NCBI GenBank assembly: GCA_013298445.1
Contig: JAAFHQ010000003.1
Span: forward strand, 1 to 27,685
Direction of reading: 5' to 3'
Origin: Chitinophagales bacterium
GTDB lineage: Bacteria; Bacteroidota; Bacteroidia; Chitinophagales; Saprospiraceae
DNA length: 27,685 bases
The notes beneath the pieces are model-generated. The model had not been told where the DNA came from. It made no database searches and was given only the letters and a program-made list of their open reading frames with translations. The position numbers and the translations under genes were made by a program. Positions 22,885-27,685 of the stretch are shown in pieces. Each line of letters opens with the position of its first letter. Positions within the stretch are counted from its first letter, which is position 1.

Positions 22885-23250
22885 CTATTCCAAGCCTCCA
22901 TTCTCCACTTCCAATTCGTGGAAATACTGGATTACTTTAGATTTGAGGTATTCTTCTTGTGCTTCTACCCCACGGGTTTCCAGGGGCATGATCAATTCGT
23001 AGTGCGGCCAGCCATCGGCGTCCCGCCCCACAAAACGATAATATCCGTCGTAAGTCAGCAAGCGACAAACGGCGATGTGCATCAAATCCTGTTTTTCTTC
23101 CTTGGTGTATACTTTTTTCCAGCGGCCCTGCTCCTGGATGCCAATGAGGAACAATACTGCATTCAAATCGGGCAATACCTCTTTTCCAAAAGTTTTTTGG
23201 ACGAGGTTTCGGACCCGCAACCACTCAAAATCCGCTTCCCAATTGCTCAT
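22885..23250 (-). CDS. conserved hypothetical protein
   Basis: This encodes 121 aa, soluble, no signal peptide. It is rich in aromatic and charged residues (WEADFEWLRVRNLVQ; CRLLTYDGYYRFVGRDADGWPHYEL). The regular charged/hydrophobic spacing suggests a compact alpha/beta fold. I do not recognise the family; no function is proposed. It has its own promoter-like box upstream and lies next to the LolC/E-like permease, 40 nt downstream of that gene's stop. Palindrome C follows its stop. Confidence 0.8.
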   Translation of the reverse strand: MSNWEADFEWLRVRNLVQKTFGKEVLPDLNAVLFLIGIQEQGRWKKVYTKEEKQDLMHIAVCRLLTYDGYYRFVGRDADGWPHYELIMPLETRGVEAQEEYLKSKVIQYFHELEVENGGLE

Positions 23251-23271
23251 GATGATTTTTTTTCAGCGGCG

Positions 23272-23279
23272 CAAAGGTA
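23272..23279 (-). promoter_or_regulatory. -7 box for the 121-aa gene
   Basis: The minus strand reads TACCTTTG, an exact TAnnTTTG match, 21 nt before the start codon. No TTTG lies at the -33 distance. The same octamer is used at 6411-6418. Confidence 0.45.
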
Positions 23280-23290
23280 AGATTTTTTAC

Positions 23291-24535
23291 TCACTCTTCA
23301 CGTACCACGGTTGGAATTTGACGGGCTCTTAGCGCAGGAGGAATAGAGGCAAGCCCGCCGATTGTCAGCACGGTAATACAGACGACCACAAAATCAATAA
23401 AGCGAATACTCACCGGATAGGCATCCACAGCAAAGGTGCCCGGCATGGAGACAATGCCGAATTGTTTTTGCAAAAAATAAATCGACAAGGCCAGCACAAA
23501 ACCCAACACTACCCCCAAAATGGTAAGCAAGAGGCCTTCGGCCAGGAAAATGTTGCGGATGGTATTGTCGCGTGCCCCCATCGACTTGAGGATGGAGATG
23601 TCTTTCTTTTTTTCCAGCACAATCATCCACAGCGCGCCAATCATGTTGAAGGCTACCATGAGTAACATCAGGCTAACAATGGCAAAACTCATCCATTTTT
23701 CTAGGTGCATGAGCTTCATAAAAGCCTCTTGTTGCTGGTAGCGGTCTTTGACCACGAACTCGGCCCCCAATAAACCGGAAATCGCTTTGGCCACTTGCCG
23801 TGAATTGGCATCGGCTTTGATTTTGATTTCCAGGGCGCTGATGGCGTCGGGCATGTTGAGCAGGGCTCGGGCAAAATCCAGGGTGGTGAGTACGTATTGG
23901 CCATTGTGCTCCTGTTGGACCGCAAAAGTGCCCGAGGGATAGGTGATGTCGCGGCGAAATTGCTGATCGAGTGCTCCGGCTTCCTTGCGCTTGGGCATGT
24001 ACACCACGAGGGGTGAAATAAAATCATCAATGTTAATGGCCAACTGATTGCGCATTTCCATGCTGACTACAGCCATGTCTACATCTCCATTGCGGAGTTG
24101 ATACGTGCCTTCCCGTACGGTGGAATCCAGTTGGGTAACTTTGACAAAATTGTCGTCTACGCCCTTAAGGTTGCCAAAATCCTGCTTGCCGTCGTATTCA
24201 AAAAAAGCGACCTCTTCCAGGGTTTGGGAAACAAAGGCTACCCCGGGAATTTTTTCCAGTTTTTTGTACAATTCGCCTTGAATGGTAAAGGTTTTGCCCT
24301 GAGCAGGGGTGACTTTGATGTCGGGATTAAAACTACTGTAGAGTGAATTGATGACTTCTTCAAAACCATTGAACACTGAAAGAATCAGGATCAGAGCTGC
24401 TGCACCTACGGCCAAACCAAACACTGCAATGCCTGTGATGAGGTTGATGATATTAGTGGATTTTTTGGCAAAAAGATAGCGCCGGGCTACCCGCCAAATC
24501 AATCCCTGGTTGTGTAATCGAAAAGAAAAGGGCAT
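23291..24535 (-). CDS. LolC/LolE-like ABC transporter permease
   Basis: This encodes 414 aa. A helix at about residues 28-56 (TNIINLITGIAVFGLAVGAA) is followed by a large periplasmic MacB-type core domain (about 60-275), and three helices follow in the C-terminal FtsX domain (about 285-410). LEKKKDISILKSMGA is the coupling segment of the FtsX/LolCE family that contacts the ATPase. It probably works with an ATPase subunit not in this window to extract lipoproteins or export a ligand from the inner membrane. The start codon is preceded by a very good promoter. There is no LolD-like gene adjacent on either side. Confidence 0.88.
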   Translation of the reverse strand: MPFSFRLHNQGLIWRVARRYLFAKKSTNIINLITGIAVFGLAVGAAALILILSVFNGFEEVINSLYSSFNPDIKVTPAQGKTFTIQGELYKKLEKIPGVAFVSQTLEEVAFFEYDGKQDFGNLKGVDDNFVKVTQLDSTVREGTYQLRNGDVDMAVVSMEMRNQLAINIDDFISPLVVYMPKRKEAGALDQQFRRDITYPSGTFAVQQEHNGQYVLTTLDFARALLNMPDAISALEIKIKADANSRQVAKAISGLLGAEFVVKDRYQQQEAFMKLMHLEKWMSFAIVSLMLLMVAFNMIGALWMIVLEKKKDISILKSMGARDNTIRNIFLAEGLLLTILGVVLGFVLALSIYFLQKQFGIVSMPGTFAVDAYPVSIRFIDFVVVCITVLTIGGLASIPPALRARQIPTVVREE

Positions 24536-24554
24536 GTGCAGTACAATTGTGGGG

Positions 24555-24584
24555 CAAAGTTACAACTTTGTGGCGCACATCAAA
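24555..24584 (-). promoter_or_regulatory. Bacteroidetes-type promoter of the LolC/E-like gene
   Basis: On the minus strand TTTG (24581-24584), 18 nt, TAACTTTG (24555-24562) is an exact match to TTTG-N18-20-TAnnTTTG. The start codon at 24535 is 19 nt beyond the -7 box, implying a short leader with no Shine-Dalgarno sequence. Confidence 0.75.
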
Positions 24585-24688
24585 GGTCTGAAACTTTTGA
24601 ATAAGGCGTATTGGGTTTTTAGCAGACAGTTAAAAGCTGGATTTTATCCACTTGTTGATTTTTTTCCGTCCAGCACTATCCGCGATTC

Positions 24689-26770
24689 CTATTTCTTCAA
24701 ATGCCGATCCAAAAACTCAAAGGTCGCCTCATACGCTTTAACCCAGCTGCGTTGGAGCAAAAAACTGTGCACCTCATCCGGAAAAATCAACTGCTCAAAA
24801 GGCACCTTCTGCTGGCGCAAAACCTTGATCATGTCTTCCGTTTCGCTAAAAATGACATTGCGGTCATCATCGCCGTGGATGAACAAAACCGGGCTTTTCC
24901 AACCCGCCGCGAAAAACATCGGCGAGGATTCGTAGGCCTTTTTGGCAATCTCAGGGTGTTTGAGTGGATCGTAGCCAGAGTTAAACGTTGGAATGACCTT
25001 ATTCCAGTTGTGCACCCCGTGAATGTCTACCCCGGCCGCAAACAAATCACTGCGTCGCGCCAGGCCATGCGCGGTCAAATACCCACCATAACTGCCGCCC
25101 CAGAGGCCGATGCGTTTGGGATCAACATCGGCGCGGGTTTTCAGGTACTCCCCTGCGCCAATCAGGTCATTGACTTCACTCGCGCCCGTTCTTCCGTAAT
25201 TGAGTGCTTCGCGAAAATCAAGGCCATAACCGATTCCGCTGCGAAAATTCAGGGCAATGACCACGTAGCCTTTGAGGGCAAAATACTGGTTCAGGGCATA
25301 GGCATTGGAGTAGTACTGACTATAATTAAAACCCAACAACATTTGCCTGCGGCTGCCTCCGTGTAAAAAAACGACCGCGGGGTGTTTCTCTCCCGGTTTG
25401 TGATTCGGGGGTAAAAACAATTGCGCCGGAGCGCTCATCCCATCCGTAGCTTTGATGCTGATTTGCTGCGGTTGCACCAGATTGGTAGGATAGTCCCAAA
25501 TAGAAAAAGCGGTAGCCAAGTCTTTAAACCCGCCATTGGTGTACAAAGCTGGCCAGGCGGGCTTGGTTGCTGAAGCGTGCAACAGGGTCAAACCCTCTGC
25601 GGTAGGCACCGGACTCCATTCAATGCCTTCGCCTTTGGTAATTTGTTCTGCTTGAGCCGTATTGATGTTTACTTTCCAAATGTGGCGCCGATTGAGGTCG
25701 CCGATGTTGCAGGCGTAGTACAAGGTTTCGCCATCGGGGGCCAGGGTCACATTCTCCACCTCACCCACGCCAGGCGTCAAGAGTTTGGCACTCTTTTTTT
25801 CAATATCCAGGGCATATAGGTGGACCCAGCCATCTTTTTCCCAGGGAAAAATGAGTTGTTGTCCCTTCGCCCACAGCAGTTTATTGTCCATTGCCGGAAG
25901 GTCGCCTACCAGCACGGAGCCTTTGCCTTCATCGGCTTTCCACAATTCTTTGGCTTCACCCGATTTTACATTGAGCACGCGGATGCTCCAGGGGAAACCC
26001 GTTCTACGTGGTGCAAAAAGGAAGTCATTGATTTGAAGGGGATTGCGGATGTAGGCCAAATAATTGCCATCCGGGCTCCATACTGGCTCTTGATCTTTAT
26101 CGGCTCCAGGGTCGGGAAAGTTGATGCTTTTGCTGGCCAGGTCATAAATTCCGATAAAAGAGTGATCGCCACGGGTATTGACAAAAGCTAGTTTACTTCC
26201 ATTGGGATTCCAACGCAGGCTACCTACTCCTCCTCTCACTTTAAACAGGGGCTGAGGTTTGGAGATCGTGTCCACCAGTGATGCTGTCCAGACCTGGCCC
26301 GCATTCAGGTACGCGACACTGCGGCCATCGGGCGCAATTTTGAAAGCGTACCCCGCGGCAATTTTGCGGAAATCCCGCCCGGTTTCCAGGTCAGTCAGGT
26401 ACAAAAAACGGCCCGTTTCCATTTGCAACTGGGCAGGATTGGCCGCGTAACCCTGGGTATTGGGGGTATTTCCGCGTACAAAAACGACGTGTTTCCCTGA
26501 GGGTGTGAAGCTGAGTTCTGAGATGTCAATGCCATTGTCGCTTTCTTCAAAACCGGTAATGCGTGCTCCATCCTTGAAATTAGCGCCCCTTTCGGAGTAT
26601 ACATTGCGACTGCCGTTGTCATTGAATACCCAGGCAATGTTTTTGCCATCTGCACTAGCAGTCAAGTTGGTGGGGAAAGGTTGAGCTAGGAGGAGTTCGA
26701 TACTGGGTTGGGCGAGCAGTCCATGTGCATTACTCAGTAGCCACAGTAGGCAAAATAGCAGTTTTTTCAT
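24689..26770 (-). CDS. S9 family prolyl oligopeptidase-type serine peptidase
   Basis: This encodes 693 aa. The signal peptide is MKKLLFCLLWLLSNAHGLLA, with cleavage near residue 21. The beta-propeller domain (about 25-420) has WD/DPP-type repeats such as IAWVFNDNG and SPDGNYLAYIRNP. The alpha/beta hydrolase domain (about 450-693) has Ser560 in GGSYGG, Asp636 in HGDDDRNV and His668 in DEVHSF, a complete catalytic triad. It should cleave short peptides, perhaps after proline, in the periplasm or outside the cell. It starts 5 nt after the sulfatase stop, so the two are in one transcript. Confidence 0.93.
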   Translation of the reverse strand: MKKLLFCLLWLLSNAHGLLAQPSIELLLAQPFPTNLTASADGKNIAWVFNDNGSRNVYSERGANFKDGARITGFEESDNGIDISELSFTPSGKHVVFVRGNTPNTQGYAANPAQLQMETGRFLYLTDLETGRDFRKIAAGYAFKIAPDGRSVAYLNAGQVWTASLVDTISKPQPLFKVRGGVGSLRWNPNGSKLAFVNTRGDHSFIGIYDLASKSINFPDPGADKDQEPVWSPDGNYLAYIRNPLQINDFLFAPRRTGFPWSIRVLNVKSGEAKELWKADEGKGSVLVGDLPAMDNKLLWAKGQQLIFPWEKDGWVHLYALDIEKKSAKLLTPGVGEVENVTLAPDGETLYYACNIGDLNRRHIWKVNINTAQAEQITKGEGIEWSPVPTAEGLTLLHASATKPAWPALYTNGGFKDLATAFSIWDYPTNLVQPQQISIKATDGMSAPAQLFLPPNHKPGEKHPAVVFLHGGSRRQMLLGFNYSQYYSNAYALNQYFALKGYVVIALNFRSGIGYGLDFREALNYGRTGASEVNDLIGAGEYLKTRADVDPKRIGLWGGSYGGYLTAHGLARRSDLFAAGVDIHGVHNWNKVIPTFNSGYDPLKHPEIAKKAYESSPMFFAAGWKSPVLFIHGDDDRNVIFSETEDMIKVLRQQKVPFEQLIFPDEVHSFLLQRSWVKAYEATFEFLDRHLKK

Positions 26771-26775
26771 CTGGT

Positions 26776-27685
26776 TTATTTTGGTTTGGTGTTTTTAATG
26801 TCGCTCAACAATTTACGCAATTCCTGCACCTTCCCAGGTTCTTGACTGTATAAATTTCGCGTTTCACCAACATCCTCCTTCAGGTTGTACAACTGTCCTG
26901 CTGCCTCACCCGGCTTGGGTGCTATTTCTTTGGGTTGGGTAAAACCACCTGAGCCCAGTCCTTCGATCAGTTTCCAATCTCCTTTTCGAATGGCAAAAAA
27001 GCCGATGGAAGAACTGTGCACAACCCCAGGCTGATGGGGTACTTGGGCATTTTTACCCAATAAAACAGGCAAGATGCTGTAGCTGTCTTGTACCTTGAAT
27101 TTGGCCGCGTTCTCGCCCACTATTGCGGCACTGGTGGCCATCAAATTGGTCAAACAAGTGGTCGCCGCACTGGTACTGCCAGCCGCTACTTTGCCCGGCC
27201 AGCGCACGAGGAAGGGTACACGGTGCCCACCCTCAAAAGCATCACCTTTCATGCCCCGAAACTCGGCGGCAGCCTGGTGATTGAAGCGTTGCACGTAGTC
27301 TTCGCGCCAATAGGGGCCATTGTCGCTGGTGAAAACGACCAGGGTGTTTTCAGTCAGGCCCAGTTGATCCAGCGTAGCCAGGATTTGCCCCACCGAAGCA
27401 TCCACTTGTTGCACAAAATCGCCGTACTCACCCGCTCGGGACTTGCTGGTATATTCCGGCGTAGGCATCCAGGGGGTATGCGGCGCGGCAAAGGGGATGT
27501 ACAGGAAAAAAGGCTTTTGTTTGGTTTGTTTTTTCAAAAAATCAGTGGCCTTTTCCACAAAGCGGGGCAAAACGCCAAAAAAATCAAAGGAAGGCGACAT
27601 GGCTCCTTCGCGCCAGAATGCTCCGGCGTACCCTGCCTCGGGTTTGTTGCCCTTGGTATGGCCGCTGGGTAATTCGCTCAGTTGT
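26776..27685 (-). CDS. arylsulfatase A-like sulfatase (5' truncated at window end)
   Basis: The minus-strand frame is open from the window edge to the stop at 26776, giving about 303 residues without a start. Visible sulfatase features are FLYIPFAAPHTPWMP (substrate-side His), FTSDNGPYWR (metal Asp/Asn), the FRGMKGDAFEGGHRVPFLVRWPG segment, and a C-terminal domain. The N-terminal C/S-x-P-x-R formylglycine site lies outside the window and cannot be checked. It belongs to the formylglycine sulfatase family that removes sulfate esters from glycans; Bacteroidota use many such enzymes. It is cotranscribed with the S9 peptidase. Confidence 0.88.
   Translation of the reverse strand, partial: QLSELPSGHTKGNKPEAGYAGAFWREGAMSPSFDFFGVLPRFVEKATDFLKKQTKQKPFFLYIPFAAPHTPWMPTPEYTSKSRAGEYGDFVQQVDASVGQILATLDQLGLTENTLVVFTSDNGPYWREDYVQRFNHQAAAEFRGMKGDAFEGGHRVPFLVRWPGKVAAGSTSAATTCLTNLMATSAAIVGENAAKFKVQDSYSILPVLLGKNAQVPHQPGVVHSSSIGFFAIRKGDWKLIEGLGSGGFTQPKEIAPKPGEAAGQLYNLKEDVGETRNLYSQEPGKVQELRKLLSDIKNTKPK

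Noticed and set aside
24636..24674. GCTGGA/TCCAGC hairpin as the S9 peptidase terminator
   Set aside because: The stem is only 6 bp with a 27-nt loop, and no T-tract follows on the minus strand.
24701..25366. 221-aa plus-strand ORF antisense to the S9 peptidase
   Set aside because: It lies opposite a gene with a complete catalytic triad and the antisense translation has no recognisable domain. Similar antisense frames occur opposite DUF2723 (5306-5803) and the RNase (14491-14940).

Overview
The window looks like chromosomal DNA of a Bacteroidota bacterium, most likely a Saprospiria member (Haliscomenobacter/Lewinella-like). The evidence is a type IX secretion (T9SS) C-terminal sorting domain on a PhoD-type phosphatase, Bacteroidota-restricted families (DUF2723 membrane protein, DUF4834-like small protein), promoters of the Bacteroidetes type (TTTG, about 18 nt, TAnnTTTG), almost no Shine-Dalgarno sequences, and abundant lipoproteins. 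The class assignment is an inference. I saw no rRNA, tRNA, CRISPR array, prophage or complete insertion sequence.

Layout. 1-3026: 3' end of an LpxD-like acyltransferase, a small lipoprotein, and a GCS2-type ligase fused to a CBS pair. 3104-9239: a large DUF2723 membrane protein on the minus strand, divergent from a DUF4834-like/RluA-family pseudouridine synthase pair, then an APC-family amino acid transporter. 9363-14991: a secreted protein of unknown function, an S41 C-terminal processing protease, a CrtA-like monooxygenase, a YkvA/DUF1232 protein, a possible 32-aa membrane peptide, and a beta-CASP metallo-beta-lactamase RNase. 15194-17562: an ECF sigma factor, a probable anti-sigma factor and a DUF4097 surface protein in one minus-strand unit. 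17703-20759: T9SS-sorted PhoD phosphatase divergent from a TIGR00266/AIM24 protein. 21024-27685: polyphosphate glucokinase, PKD-cyclophilin lipoprotein, a conserved unknown, a LolC/E-like permease, an S9 peptidase and a truncated sulfatase, all on the minus strand.

The most unusual content is between the genes. Ten palindromic elements lie within about 45 nt of a stop codon, and several overlap it. Three share a core (GCTACCGC ... GACAAGGACATTGTCAAAA ... GCGGTAGC) set inside long arms that differ from locus to locus but match their partner arm at the same locus almost perfectly (46 of 46 bp in one case). Others have the arms without the core, carry a second shared motif (GAGCRAAGYCGAAGTG), or are palindromes nested inside palindromes. 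This looks like a modular family of 3'-end hairpins that may insert into one another. A second genome scar is the 3' end of a T9SS sorting-domain gene that overlaps the end of the RNase gene in another frame.
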